Positions 1 to 8,350 of a DNA stretch of 64,000 nucleotides are shown piece by piece. A program made the translations under genes and the position numbers. The notes beneath the pieces are model-generated. The model saw only the letters and a list, made by a program, of their open reading frames with translations. It was not told where the DNA came from and ran no database searches. Source of the stretch: Trichomonas vaginalis G3 (lineage: Eukaryota; Parabasalia; Trichomonadida; Trichomonadidae); contig NC_067206.1 in NCBI RefSeq assembly GCF_026262505.1, positions 25,187,896 through 25,251,895 of the forward strand, in the 5' to 3' direction. Every line of letters starts with the position of its first letter. The stretch's first letter is position 1.

Positions 1-749
1 TTTGAATGCAAGAGAATAGAAAGCAGACTTGCAGTCTATATGTTGGACCCAGATATTTCAAATGCTTTAGCTGCCAAATATATTGCAGTTCCACTTATGT
101 TCCCTATACACAAATATCTGTCAAAGACTTTGCAGGTGAAGTTGGAAACCAAAGTGCTGACCCAGGTGCAAGAACAGATATTGCCTTAACAACTGCAATG
201 AAACATGCAGATACTATGTTTGTACTGTTCAGACGAACTATAAATGACTATTCTTGTTTCTACAACCCTGGTATTAAATATCATATAAACATAGATGGCA
301 AATATTATCCAAGAGAAGAATATTCTACAGTTGAGGATATGAGGTCATACAACTTGACATTAGATGCTATGAACTTTAACAACAACTTCACAACAACCAT
401 TAACCCTGAAATGCAAAGTTCTATTATGCCATATGTGAAAGTATGGACTCATACAGGAGGTCAAAAAACTCAATATACAAATGGAGACCGTTCAAACTTT
501 TGGCTTGGCATTCCATTTGCTGACTCAGAAGACTTTATGGGTGGTATTTCAACTGTTGGTACAGTTCAAATACAATATACTGGTGACAGAGACGGTCCAG
601 ATGAATTGAAAGCAAAGAAGTTTACAAAACCAATAGCACTTTTCACAGAAGATGCTCTTTTGAAAATTCGTTCGATGAAACCTGCTGGGGCTCCTCAGAT
701 TGGTATAACGACAGCTTCCATCGAGCAGATTTTGGCAGCAGGTCAGTAA
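1..749 (+). pseudogene. Major capsid protein-like (Maverick), C-terminal part, frameshifted
   Basis: This reads as the C-terminal part of a Maverick major capsid protein, which would have a double jelly-roll fold and form the hexons. The clear coding stretch runs from about base 130 to the stop at 747-749 and is beta-rich, with many Asn, Thr and Gly. Upstream, the same frame has a TGA at 3-5. A different frame, open from base 1 to about 180, gives better protein (..YMLDPDISNALAAKYIAV..), so I infer a one-base shift near 125. The gene continues off the left edge. Assignment rests on gene order, next to a penton-like gene and an ATPase in a Maverick, and on general composition, not on a decisive motif. 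Its 3' end overlaps the convergent gene ending at 643 by about 107 bp. Confidence 0.55.
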
Positions 750-1062
750 GTTGTTCTTGAACTGACTTCTCTCCGTCAAATATTGACAGTACGCCAGTTT
801 TGACATAAAATTGTATTATAAACTTACCTTTAGAAATATCTGTAAGTTTTGTTGTTATATTTTTGTCAACGTCAAGAACTTTCACCATTTCAGTTATACC
901 AACTTTCTTTGCTTTATGAAAATATTTTGGTTCAGCAAAGACTGCTATTCTATAACATTTTCCATTGTTTGTATAAAGAACTATTCTGTCAATGTATTTG
1001 TATTGTTTGTGTGTGTAAACTTTGTTCTGCTTCAATTCGAAGAGATACTCGAATACGTCCAT
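643..1062 (-). CDS. Maverick protein of unknown function, 139 aa
   Basis: I do not recognise this protein. It is mixed alpha/beta and charged, with a beta-rich middle (..RIVLYTNNGKCYRIAVFAEPKYF..). ATG at 1062 is chosen because it abuts the 18-bp promoter-like spacer shared with the divergent gene at 1081. The last 35 codons lie antisense to the end of the capsid gene. Such compact convergent overlap is normal for Mavericks. The reading frame is intact, unlike several neighbours. Confidence 0.6.
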   Translation of the reverse strand: MDVFEYLFELKQNKVYTHKQYKYIDRIVLYTNNGKCYRIAVFAEPKYFHKAKKVGITEMVKVLDVDKNITTKLTDISKGKFIIQFYVKTGVLSIFDGEKSVQEQLTDLLPKSARWKLSLYQSEEPQQVSSNEFSKEHLL

Positions 1063-1080
1063 CTTTTTATTCTAAGTAAA
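1063..1080. promoter_or_regulatory. 18-bp bidirectional leader between divergent genes
   Basis: Only 18 bp (CTTTTTATTCTAAGTAAA) separate the two divergent start codons at 1062 and 1081. Nearly the same sequence sits in the same position at 14871-14888, and related ones at 12096-12112 and 4155-4189. On both strands it reads as T-rich, then a TCTA/CTTA core, then A-rich directly before ATG. I infer a minimal Maverick promoter or initiator; no transcript data are available. Confidence 0.5.
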
Positions 1081-1659
1081 ATGTCATTTCCGAAAAATAG
1101 AAGCGTGAGTGTTTCAAAAGGTTTAATGGCGGTGGCAGATGTGAAGTTAAATTCACCAACTCAAACAAACAGTCAAAGTGTTGTTGTCAATGTCAAAGAC
1201 AGAGATGTTGAAGTGGGGAAACCATACGAAGACGAAGATGGTATAACAATTGTTCCTGTAAAAGAACCAACATATCCTGAAGTTAGCAGAGACTTAAGTT
1301 CTGTTGCAGATATTCGAAACGACTACCAACAACTTAAAGACAAACTTCAAACTCAGGAGAAGATTTGTCAAGCTTTAAGTATAATGTTAAACTTGGTCGA
1401 ACACAACCCTGTAAAAGTGAACTCATATGTCATTGCACCTCATGAAGTCTTGAAAGAACTATTGAAACTTTTGACAGAGGCAGACGATATAAACATCAAA
1501 GAAATAGAACCCGACATTAGTTGCTGTGGTGTTTCATATAATGTCATTGACAAGATATACGTTATGAAAGGAGGTGAAACGTTGAACTTAAAGTATAGTT
1601 TCCCAGACGTCATAAAAATATTTGACGACCACAACATTTCATTAAAATTTATTTGCTAA
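1081..1659 (+). CDS. Maverick protein of unknown function, 192 aa
   Basis: Unknown product. The reading frame is open further upstream, but ATG 1081 (MSFPKNRS..) follows the conserved TCTAAGTAAA leader, and the upstream extension is antisense to the neighbouring gene. The N-terminal 70 residues are low complexity and polar. A heptad-rich stretch (about residues 75-150) suggests coiled coil, followed by a small beta-rich end. It lies 4 bp before the penton-like gene, so a virion or assembly role is plausible by context only. Confidence 0.6.
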   Translation: MSFPKNRSVSVSKGLMAVADVKLNSPTQTNSQSVVVNVKDRDVEVGKPYEDEDGITIVPVKEPTYPEVSRDLSSVADIRNDYQQLKDKLQTQEKICQALSIMLNLVEHNPVKVNSYVIAPHEVLKELLKLLTEADDINIKEIEPDISCCGVSYNVIDKIYVMKGGETLNLKYSFPDVIKIFDDHNISLKFIC

Positions 1660-1663
1660 GTAA

Positions 1664-2470
1664 ATGGCAGAAGATATAATGGTTTATACTATTACGACTA
1701 AAAACCCTGAGTCATATAATTCTATAACAACAAACTTACAAAGTCCTCAAGGACGATATTGTAAACTAACTTTAAACACAATGACGACTAAAGCCTGTTT
1801 TGCTCTTTTGACACCAGAAGACTTTATTGTTGTGAATGGTAAAAAATACTCCTTTGAAGATACTTACTCAGATATACCACCAACAGGTTTTGTTGACTTA
1901 TTTAATACTTTAAGGACGGATGTAACATGTGCTGCAACTAGAGCAGGTTTCATTATGTTTGGATGTCCGACTGAGTTTACTATAAACAATATGAGCTATA
2001 ATACAAAACTTATTTCTGGTTTTTACTACCAACAGTTTCCTATAACAGGAAAAGGTGTCATACAAGGAATGTCTGTTCCATTGACTTTAAGTACACCTAT
2101 TTTATATATTGTTTCAAACTTAGGTTCAAAGTGTTATTCGAATGTCGACAGAAACTATTATGACCAAAAGATACTTATGCGTATAAACAATACTTTCTCT
2201 GCTGGTTTGCCTATTGTTCATTCGAATGCAGAATTTTCAACCTTAGTGAACTCAAACACTTTGGCAAGTATAACGTTGACATTAGTTGACGCAAACTTTG
2301 TTCCTGTAAAACTTTTATGTCCTATGTATTTGTCAATGACGGCAGAAAGTTTCGAATTGGAAGATGCAACTGGTGAAAGTATTGTATTACAAGAACAACT
2401 TCAACAACAAATAGCTCAAGAACAACAAATGCAACAAATGGAACAAATGCAACAACAAGCTCAAGAATAA
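1664..2470 (+). CDS. Minor capsid (penton-like) protein candidate, 268 aa
   Basis: The protein is rich in beta-prone segments, Thr, Asn and Gly, and has the size expected for the single-jelly-roll penton (minor capsid) protein of Polintons. The last 30 residues are a Gln/Met-rich low-complexity tail (EQLQQQIAQEQQMQQMEQ..). ATG 1664 follows CTAAGTAA, the element's usual leader. It sits beside the major capsid-like gene, as in other Polintons. The assignment is by size, composition and context; a structure prediction would settle it. The frame is intact. Confidence 0.5.
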   Translation: MAEDIMVYTITTKNPESYNSITTNLQSPQGRYCKLTLNTMTTKACFALLTPEDFIVVNGKKYSFEDTYSDIPPTGFVDLFNTLRTDVTCAATRAGFIMFGCPTEFTINNMSYNTKLISGFYYQQFPITGKGVIQGMSVPLTLSTPILYIVSNLGSKCYSNVDRNYYDQKILMRINNTFSAGLPIVHSNAEFSTLVNSNTLASITLTLVDANFVPVKLLCPMYLSMTAESFELEDATGESIVLQEQLQQQIAQEQQMQQMEQMQQQAQE

Positions 2471-2500
2471 AAAAATATTTTTTTTTATTTTTATAAAAAT

Positions 2501-2610
2501 GTACGCTGAGTTTGTTGGAGAAGACCGTCAGACAACATGTTTGTTAGATGAGAAGTAAAACATTGCATGAAATAGTAAAATATGGCATACCATTTAAAAC
2601 AATATATTTT
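2501..2610 (+). pseudogene. Internally deleted HNH endonuclease copy
   Basis: This stretch repeats the first 18 or so codons of the neighbouring HNH gene (start MYAEFVGEDR.., here followed by QTTCLLDEK) and then jumps to a copy of its extreme 3' end (TATGGCATACCATTT). Everything between is missing. The full-length gene follows in the same orientation 30 bp later. A second such deleted-plus-full pair, inverted, is at 10176-10885, with a different junction. Confidence 0.75.
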
Positions 2611-2640
2611 CAAAAAATATATTTTTTTATTTTATTTGAA

Positions 2641-3222
2641 ATGTACGCTGAGTTTGTTGGAGAAGACCGTTGGAAAACTTGTTTGTTAGATGAGAAATAT
2701 GAAATTCACTGTTGTGAGTCATTTGAAGTCAGAAACAAAAAGACAAAAAGAGTTTTAAGCGAATGGGAGCAAAATAACGGATATGCTAGGATGAGGATTG
2801 GTGGAAAACACTATTTTAAACATGTTGTCATTGCAACTCATTTTATACCGAACCCTAACAATTTACCTTTTGTAGACCATATAAACCATATAAGAAATGA
2901 CAATAGACTTGAAAATTTACGTTGGGTTACTTGTTCTGAAAACAGTAAGAACAGAGGCAAATTTAGAGATATTGTATTCGAATTTGTCGACGAACTAGAA
3001 GATGAAACAATTGAAATTACAGACTATGGTAAGCATACGTTTGAGTTTTACTACTATAGCGAAGAACAAGACTCTTTCTACTTTTATACCGGCGTAAACT
3101 ATAGAAAATTACAAGTATGTTTTACTAATGGCTATGCTTATGTAAACGCTAGAGATACAGATGGAAAAAACGTTAAAATACTTCTTAACAAATTCAAGAA
3201 GCTATATGGCATACCATTTTAA
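2641..3222 (+). CDS. HNH homing endonuclease (NUMOD4/HNH type), 193 aa
   Basis: Residues 30-65 resemble the NUMOD4 motif (SFEVRNKKTKRVLSEWEQ). Residues 62-105 form an HNH core with VDHIN, N-x-LENLRWVT and a following SENSKN, as in phage and giant-virus homing endonucleases. The C-terminal 90 residues are a beta-rich part that may bind DNA. ATG 2641 is used because the second genomic copy starts at the same codon; the frame is open about 90 bp upstream but only through remnant sequence. It is inserted between the penton-like gene and the gene at 3263. The product would cut DNA and copy itself into alleles lacking it. Confidence 0.85.
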   Translation: MYAEFVGEDRWKTCLLDEKYEIHCCESFEVRNKKTKRVLSEWEQNNGYARMRIGGKHYFKHVVIATHFIPNPNNLPFVDHINHIRNDNRLENLRWVTCSENSKNRGKFRDIVFEFVDELEDETIEITDYGKHTFEFYYYSEEQDSFYFYTGVNYRKLQVCFTNGYAYVNARDTDGKNVKILLNKFKKLYGIPF

Positions 3223-3262
3223 AACATTTTTTAAAAAAATCTTTTTTTATCCGATAGAAAAG

Positions 3263-3682
3263 ATGACGAAATTCATCTCAGTAAATAAGTACATGACAGA
3301 AGTCAAAGAAGAACTAGACCCATTCGCTTATTTGAATGTTTACTTCTACCATTTTGAAAAGTCTACATTTGACAAAGTTTGGAACATCGAACCAGTTAAG
3401 TTTGCTATTGTGACTAAAAATGGTGCGAAATTTGAAGACTTAGACATAGAAGGTTTGTTAACAGTCAAAGAAAATTTTGACAGAAGGTTCTCAAACCTTA
3501 AAGAAGGCAAAGCATACAAACTTGTTATACCTTATGAACCAAAGAAGACAGACGACTATGAATATTATGAGTCTAAGATAGTTGAAGTTCAAGGTAAGTT
3601 GGGTAAAAAGATTTTAGAGTCTAAGCCAGTGTTTGCTCCTAAAGAGGAAGAGAACATTGACATTGACCCAGAAATGTTCTAA
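3263..3682 (+). CDS. Maverick protein of unknown function, 139 aa
   Basis: I do not recognise the protein (MTKFISVNKY..). It has a mixed alpha/beta body, a basic middle and an acidic tail (..EEENIDIDPEMF). ATG 3263 is chosen since it follows CCGATAGAAAAG, resembling the element's leaders; the open frame extends about 100 bp upstream into the end of the HNH gene. It converges on the gene at 3699-4154, with 16 bp between stops. Confidence 0.55.
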   Translation: MTKFISVNKYMTEVKEELDPFAYLNVYFYHFEKSTFDKVWNIEPVKFAIVTKNGAKFEDLDIEGLLTVKENFDRRFSNLKEGKAYKLVIPYEPKKTDDYEYYESKIVEVQGKLGKKILESKPVFAPKEEENIDIDPEMF

Positions 3683-3698
3683 AAATAAAATTTTATTT

Positions 3699-4154
3699 TT
3701 ACATGTCATATCTCACCTTCTCTGGAACTGGTTCAGGTTCTTTCTTCTCTTCTTCTACTTTCTTTTCTTTCTTTTCTCTCTTCTTCTTCTTCTCTGGTGG
3801 AGTTATGTCAAATTTGGCGCAACCATATTTTTGTAAAAGGTCTTTGTCCTTTAATAGCTCTTCTATTCTGTTTTCTATTTCATCTTCAAGAACAGCGCAT
3901 GTGTCTTCTTTGCATTCTAAGAACTTTTGTTGGACTTCATCTCTCCAATCGGCGTCATCTCTGTCAACAAGTCTGTCATTGACAAACTTAAAGACTTCTC
4001 TGCTTAATGTTTTATGGTTCTTGTCATATTCCCAGAAACAGAACTTTAGAACAAATTCACCTTTCTTGTTTACACTATGTAAGATTTTATGGTCGACAGA
4101 TGTTTTAGAGTCAAAAAGCTTGTCTCGAATATAGATAGCGAAATCGCTAGACAT
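3699..4154 (-). CDS. Maverick protein of unknown function with Lys/Glu-rich tail, 151 aa
   Basis: The first 115 residues look folded (MSSDFAIYIRDKLFD..). The last 35 are a charged Lys/Glu/Pro tail (..KKKKREKKEKKVEEEKKEPEP..). The overlapping 143-aa frame on the other strand is Ser/Phe-rich antisense and is not a gene. The start at 4154 is divergent from the ATPase gene, with 35 bp between. Function unknown; the basic-acidic tail could contact DNA or another virion protein, but that is inference. Confidence 0.6.
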   Translation of the reverse strand: MSSDFAIYIRDKLFDSKTSVDHKILHSVNKKGEFVLKFCFWEYDKNHKTLSREVFKFVNDRLVDRDDADWRDEVQQKFLECKEDTCAVLEDEIENRIEELLKDKDLLQKYGCAKFDITPPEKKKKREKKEKKVEEEKKEPEPVPEKVRYDM

Positions 4155-4189
4155 TTTCTAAAAGATAAAAATTTTAATTTTTCTAAAAT
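4155..4189. promoter_or_regulatory. Divergent leader between 4154(-) and ATPase(+)
   Basis: The 35-bp spacer contains two TTTCTAAAA blocks, one ahead of each ATG, with the same TCTA core and A-run as the spacers at 1063, 12096 and 14871. It probably holds the start sites of both genes. Confidence 0.4.
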
Positions 4190-5064
4190 ATGTTAGAAAA
4201 AAAGTTTGCTGACATTGACAAGAAATTTGAGAATGTTTTAAACAAGAACAAGAGGAAGTTAGAAAATGCTCAGATAAAACCCATACATGACAAGTTCCTA
4301 TTTGCTCAAAATGGTATAACAGGTCTAATTGCACCACCTGGGTCGGGTAAGACTTTCACTTATCTTAAAATGGCTGCACAACAACAAGAACTAGATGAGA
4401 AGAACCCATTCTATGAGTTAGTTGTTATTTGTTCGACATCTGGTCAATTTGACCAAACCGTCAATTCGTTCAAAGATATTATAAAGAAGTCTAAGTTAGT
4501 ATGTATAAAAGACTCTGAGTTGTTAGATTGGATAAAGAAGTACCAAAGAAGAGTTTTGAAGTACAATGCTATAAATGAGTATATAAATTCGAAGTTTAAA
4601 GACCCAAATGAGGAAATGCAGAGAATATTAGAGAAGAAACACTTCAGAAACAAACAGAAAGAGATAGAATACATTTCGAAGAAATTGCAATCTTACGATT
4701 GGAAGACTTACCCTCATAGATGTCTTCTTATCTTAGATGACTTTGCTTCTCATCCTTTGTTAAAGAACAGAGAACAAGACATGTGTCGAATTCTTAAGAA
4801 GCTCAGACACTTTAACATCTCTGTTGTCATTTGTGTACAGACAGCAAAGAGTTTAAGTAAGGATGTTAAAAGAATACTTACTGATATCATACTTTTCCCT
4901 GGATTGTCCGAAGACATTTCATGGAACTTATGAAAGAGTCCATGGCAGGTAAGTTTGACAGACATGAACTATGGGAGAAGTACAAAGTCATACAAGACCC
5001 TCATACTTCTTTCAGAATTCATATCTACGCAAACAAAGTTCAAATTGTAAAAAGTCAAGCTTGA
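4190..5064 (+). pseudogene. FtsK/HerA-type genome-packaging ATPase, one frameshift
   Basis: The packaging ATPase pumps element DNA into capsids. Walker A is clear at residues 49-55 (PPGSGKT) and Walker B at about 174-181 (LLILDDFA). Length and placement near capsid genes fit the Maverick ATPase. The first frame stops at 4931-4933. From 4921 a second frame (MELMKESMAG..) continues for 47 codons to TGA at 5062-5064 and completes the protein, so one base appears lost in the T run at about 4915-4920. The catalytic core is unaffected; only the last 50 residues shift. Confidence 0.85.
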
Positions 5065-5164
5065 AAAATAAAGAGTTTAGTCTTAGTAAGTAAGTCTGTT
5101 GTGGTTCTGCAGCTTTCGGTTCTTCTGGCTTTGGAAGGCATTCAGGAAGAGGAACGTCGGACAT
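5012..5164 (-). pseudogene. Short MSDVP-type ORF, truncated gene start
   Basis: A 50-codon ORF starts MSDVPLPECLPKPEEPK. Its first 12 codons resemble the start of the KilA-N gene at 8987 (MSDVPPTESIPKP). The later part runs antisense through the ATPase 3' end and is probably not native, so this looks like a gene head left behind. As at 8987, a 22-bp minisatellite lies directly upstream of the ATG. Confidence 0.4.
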
Positions 5165-5180
5165 TCGTTTGTGTCCTGTC

Positions 5181-5312
5181 GGAAGGAAGAACTTTTCCTG
5201 TTGGAAGGAAGAACTTTTCCTGTTGGAAGGAAGAACTTTTCCTGTTGGAAGGAAAAACTTTTCCTGTTGGAAGGAAAAACTTTTCCTGTTGGAAGGAAAA
5301 ACTTTTTCTGAA
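5181..5312. repeat. 22-bp minisatellite, 6 units
   Basis: Six tandem units of GGAAGGAAGAACTTTTCCTG plus TT begin at 5181, 5203, 5225, 5247, 5269 and 5291. The last three carry GGAAGGAAAAAC. Because 22 is not a multiple of 3, every strand and frame stays open, which explains several overlapping ORFs here that I do not accept as genes. The array starts 16 bp upstream of the ATG at 5164. Confidence 0.9.
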
Positions 5313-5408
5313 GTTCGACCAAAAAGTTCTCAATTTTCGAAAATTTGAATGGTTTACGACGGACAACTGGAAATTTTTTTCCAGTTGTCGGGAAATTTTT
5401 TTCTTGTC

Positions 5409-5496
5409 GGAAGGAAGGACTTGGAATGTCGGAAGGAAGAACTTGGAATGTCGGAAGGAAGGACTCGGAATGCCAGAAGGATTTGACGAGGCAATT
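5409..5496. repeat. 22-bp minisatellite, 4 diverged units
   Basis: Units at 5409, 5431, 5453 and 5475 read GTCGGAAGGAAGGACTTGGAAT or close to it. The period is the same as the preceding array but the sequence has diverged. The spacer at 5313-5408 contains an imperfect fold-back around TTTTTTTCCAG/CTGGAAATTTTTTT. Confidence 0.85.
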
Positions 5497-5544
5497 TACC
5501 TACCTGAGCCATCTGAAGTCAAGCGTAAAAATAAAGAGTGCAAT

Positions 5545-6323
5545 TTACTCTGCTTGTTTGAAGTTGTCAAAATACTCTGTTATTTTTTCCTTTAACAATG
5601 GCAAATCTTCTTTGAATGTAAGTATTGTACAACCTTTCATATCATAGTGTGTTTGAGGTAAAGTATCTTGAACTATTTGTTTCACATCTTCATTCGGTGT
5701 CATTGAAATCGGTAAGTTTCGCGATAGAACCAATTTCTGTCAGATTTGTAAATCTTAGCAAGGTCGTAAAAGCTTTTGTTGTTTCTTCTGACTAAATGCA
5801 ACATAACCATATCTCTGTCTTCTTCATTTTCCATCTCTTCAGTGTAAATCATATACTTATAGTTCTTTTCCTTTCCTTTTGGTACCGAACGTGGTATTCT
5901 TTTCTGAATGCTTTTGTCTTCTTTCATCATATCTTCTCTCTGCTTTGTACAAAGTTCGTCAAGAAGTTTACAAACATACCATGCATAGCGAGGTGAAGCC
6001 CACATTGCTATTGAACTAACTAGGAACTTATGAACATATATACCTTTTAGATGCGATGGTAAGTTTTGTCTGTCTTGGTACATCTTTTTAAGTTCTACAT
6101 GTTCAAACTCACTGAGGAGTTCAATAGTGTTTTGGTTCCTAAACCAGTCTTGTGGTTTCTTAGTATCTGGTGTAGCACATGCAGTCAAAATACTTTGCAT
6201 TTGGTACATATCGTCTTTGACCGAACGAATGAGACGGAGTTGTTTGTTAAACTGAACCCACTCATATTCTTCATTTATAGCTTCATGGACTATAACTGTT
6301 GTTGTGTTCTCTGTTGTTGACAT
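5545..6323 (-). pseudogene. KilA-N domain protein, one frameshift
   Basis: KilA-N proteins are DNA-binding factors of large DNA viruses, phages and Mavericks. The central part has the domain's hallmark end (..GIYVHKFLVSSIAMWASPRYAWYV..). ATG 6323 (MSTTENTT..) is preceded by the GTATGTAAGAACAGA leader shared with the next gene. The first frame stops at 5700-5702. The frame ending at 5545 carries on naturally (..NLPISMTPNEDVKQIV..), and the two overlap between about 5703 and 5735, so I infer a one-base shift there. The ATGA overlap could otherwise be read as two coupled genes, which is unlikely in a eukaryotic setting. The C-terminal domain type is unknown to me. Confidence 0.75.
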
Positions 6324-6390
6324 ATCTGTTCTTACATACAAAATAAAAAAAATAAAAAAAATAAAACTAACTTTATTTTTTCTATCTTTC
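6324..6390 (-). promoter_or_regulatory. KilA-N class leader, copy 1
   Basis: Reading on the minus strand, the block is AAAAAATAAAGTTAGTTTT, then A/T-rich DNA, then ATTTTGTATGTAAGAACAGA directly before ATG. An almost identical block precedes the KilA-N gene at 7027 and a looser one the gene at 8280. It differs from the TCTA leaders of the structural genes. Confidence 0.5.
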
Positions 6391-6413
6391 ACAAAAGACC
6401 AAAAATAAACGCT

Positions 6414-7027
6414 TTACATGTATTTTTCAGCAACTTCGTCAAATAATTTTATAGCTTTATCTATCTCATCTACTTCAAACGTTTCTTTACCTTTCGTGGG
6501 AGCACCATACATTTTCTCAAACTTTTCGAGTAGTTCTGTTTCTGCAGCTCTCATATCGTTAACGAACACAACCTTAACTCTATTGACTGTACTGTCATAT
6601 CTTTGAGTTATATTATATGTTCTTCCTATCTTATATCTCTTGTATTGAAGTCCTTCGGTTTCTGAACGATGTAAAGTAAGCCTTCACTGCAACGTTCCGT
6701 ATCGAATGAACCATATGTTATGAAATTATATCCAACAACTGGGTCTAACCATAACAAAACTATTGGTATAAGACTTTTGTCAATGAGATATGCTGTAGTT
6801 CCATGAAATCTTACCGATATCATAAGCTCAGGATTTCTTGTCAAAATTTTCTGAGTAGAAGCAATTCTAACCCAGTCGTGGGATGTTTTCTTTCCAGATG
6901 GAGATATAATGTCTGACAAAGAATATTTGTTGTATTTCTTTGAGTATCTTACGTTTAAATCACCTATTCTAACCAATTTGGTGTCATTGTCTATCTTTTT
7001 AACTGTTTCAAACTCAATGTTTAACAT
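6414..7027 (-). pseudogene. KilA-N plus T5orf172-like protein, one frameshift
   Basis: The N-terminal part is a KilA-N domain (..SHDWVRIASTQKIL.. and ..FHGTTAYLIDKSLIPIVLLWLDP..). The listed frame stops at 6626. The next frame continues (..YKIGRTYNITQRYD.., ..AAETELLEKFEK..) to TAA at 6414-6416. This tail has the KIGRT start, the A-E-x-x-L pattern and a KGKETF end, as in T5orf172/GIY-YIG-like tails often fused to KilA-N. A one-base shift near 6640-6655 joins the two. ATG 7027 (MLNIEFE) follows the conserved leader. Confidence 0.8.
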
Positions 7028-7095
7028 TTCTGTTCTTACATACAAAATAAAAAAAATATTTTATAAAAAACTAACTTTATTTTTTCTGTCTTAAG
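7028..7095 (-). promoter_or_regulatory. KilA-N class leader, copy 2
   Basis: The same GTATGTAAGAACAGA element lies directly upstream of ATG 7027, followed outward by the A/T tract and the AAAAAATAAAGTTAGTTTT block. The outer part continues into AAGGAAATTCATGAAATTTC, which also recurs near 9740. Confidence 0.5.
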
Positions 7096-7127
7096 GAAAT
7101 TCATGAAATTTCATACGGAATTCAGCA

Positions 7128-7370
7128 AAAATATATTTTAGGTGAAGAGGTGAGATTTCACCTCTTTTTTCACCTGTTTTTTCACCTCATGAATTTTCAT
7201 GATTTCATCGTACATGTTTTGTCAAGACTTCTTCGTACATGAATTTTCATGATTTCATCGTAAATGTTTTGTCAAGACTTCTTCGTAATGAGCGTAAATG
7301 ACCCAAAAATATATTTTAGGTGAAGAGGTGAGATTTCACCTCTTTTTTCACCTCTTTTTTCACCTGTTAT
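7128..7370. repeat. Covarying hairpin units 1 and 2, with a direct repeat between
   Basis: Two units (7128-7189 and 7306-7370) each read AAAATATATTTTAGGTGAAG followed by AGGTGAGATTTCACCT and two or three more TTTTTTCACCT blocks. They form a short stem (GAGGTGA/TCACCTC) and outer AGGTGAA/TTCACCT pairing. Between them is a direct repeat of about 51 bp (GAATTTTCATGATTTCATCG..TTTTGTCAAGACTTCTTCG). Eight more hairpin units are elsewhere in the element. Confidence 0.85.
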
Positions 7371-7371
7371 T

Positions 7372-8280
7372 TTATAAGCGTTTTACATGAATTGTACGAT
7401 GTATATTTGAAATCCTAAACAATTTCGTAGCTTCTATTTCTTCTGTCAGTATGTCAAAAGTTTTAACGATACCGAAAGTTTCTTTATACTTCTTCTTGAC
7501 GTCAGATAGAAGGAAATCTTCTGCTGTTGGATAGTTTTTATTAAGAAATGTCAACATATCCATTTTATCTTCTGCTGGCTTTTCTGCTTCTTTCTTTAAG
7601 TCTGCATAGTCGTTTCTCATTCTTTCTATCTCTTTGACTGAGTAGTTATATTTCCTAATTGCTGCCTTACATTTTGAACATTGCGGGTTCATTTTTGCGT
7701 TATATTCTGAAACCTTACCTGCTAAAACAACTAAGGCGTCAATTGCTCTCTTCATCTCGAACATAGCGGGTCTTATTTGTTCGTTCCATACCTTACCCCT
7801 ACTATCTTTATCTCTTATTTCCCAAACACATTTTGCAACTAATGAAACAAAGTTGTCGTAGGTCTTAAATTCTTCGGATTTTATATGTCAGAGATGTTCT
7901 TATATACCATGTCGCAATCTTTGTCCATGACTTTGTGGTTGCAATGAAATCCAAGGAATTCATAGTTTACCTTTCGTATGAACTTCTTTATTTCTACTGA
8001 GTCAGTTGGTTTCACTTCAATTCGTCAAATTCGGAATAGTGAGTTTTGCTGCTGAATTTCAGGCAATTTGGTAAATGGTCAATAATGTCCTGCATTTCAT
8101 AAAGATACTGTTCATTTGTTTCATCCTGTGCGTACAGTCTAAATTACTTGTTAAAAGTTCTTGCTTTATCTTCTGGATTTTTGTTTCGAAAGTATATGAA
8201 GAAGGAATGAAGTTTTTCATCTCTACTAACATAGATGTTGGATTCATAACTAACGAGTTTGGTGCTGTAGTTGCTAACAT
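7372..8280 (-). pseudogene. Maverick gene broken by at least four frameshifts
   Basis: Start MLATTAPNSLVM.. at 8280, end ..RTIHVKRL at 7372. In between, coding sense passes through all three frames: about 8280-8145, 8145-7985 (..EQYLYEMQDIIDHLPNC..), 8000-7880 (..EIKKFIRKVNYEFLGFHCNH..), then 7890-7372 (..NFVSLVAKCVWEIRDKD..). The pieces abut in order, so this was one gene of about 300 codons. The last part has a CSKC pair and a coiled-coil-like stretch. I do not recognise the family. The leader at 8281 matches the KilA-N class, suggesting a non-structural role. Confidence 0.75.
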
Positions 8281-8340
8281 GTTCTTACAATAAAAATAAA
8301 AAATATTTTTTTAAAAAAACCAACTTTATTTTTTATTTCG
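8281..8340 (-). promoter_or_regulatory. KilA-N class leader, copy 3
   Basis: On the minus strand it reads AAAATAAAGTTGGTTTTTTT, an A/T tract, then TTATTGTAAGAAC directly before ATG 8280. GTAAGAAC is the core shared with the leaders of the KilA-N genes at 6323 and 7027. Confidence 0.45.
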
Positions 8341-8350
8341 GGAAAATTCA

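Noticed and set aside
3703-4134. 143-codon plus-strand ORF rich in Ser and Phe
   Set aside because: Antisense of the charged Lys/Glu gene on the minus strand.
5101-5595. 164-codon ORF and several overlapping ORFs across the first minisatellite
   Set aside because: They arise because a 22-bp repeat without stops is open in all frames; no domain or sensible start.
6324-6345. GTATGT before KilA-N starts considered as a 5' splice site
   Set aside because: It fits the trichomonad donor word, but it lies directly upstream of a start codon and no ACTAACACACAG acceptor follows.
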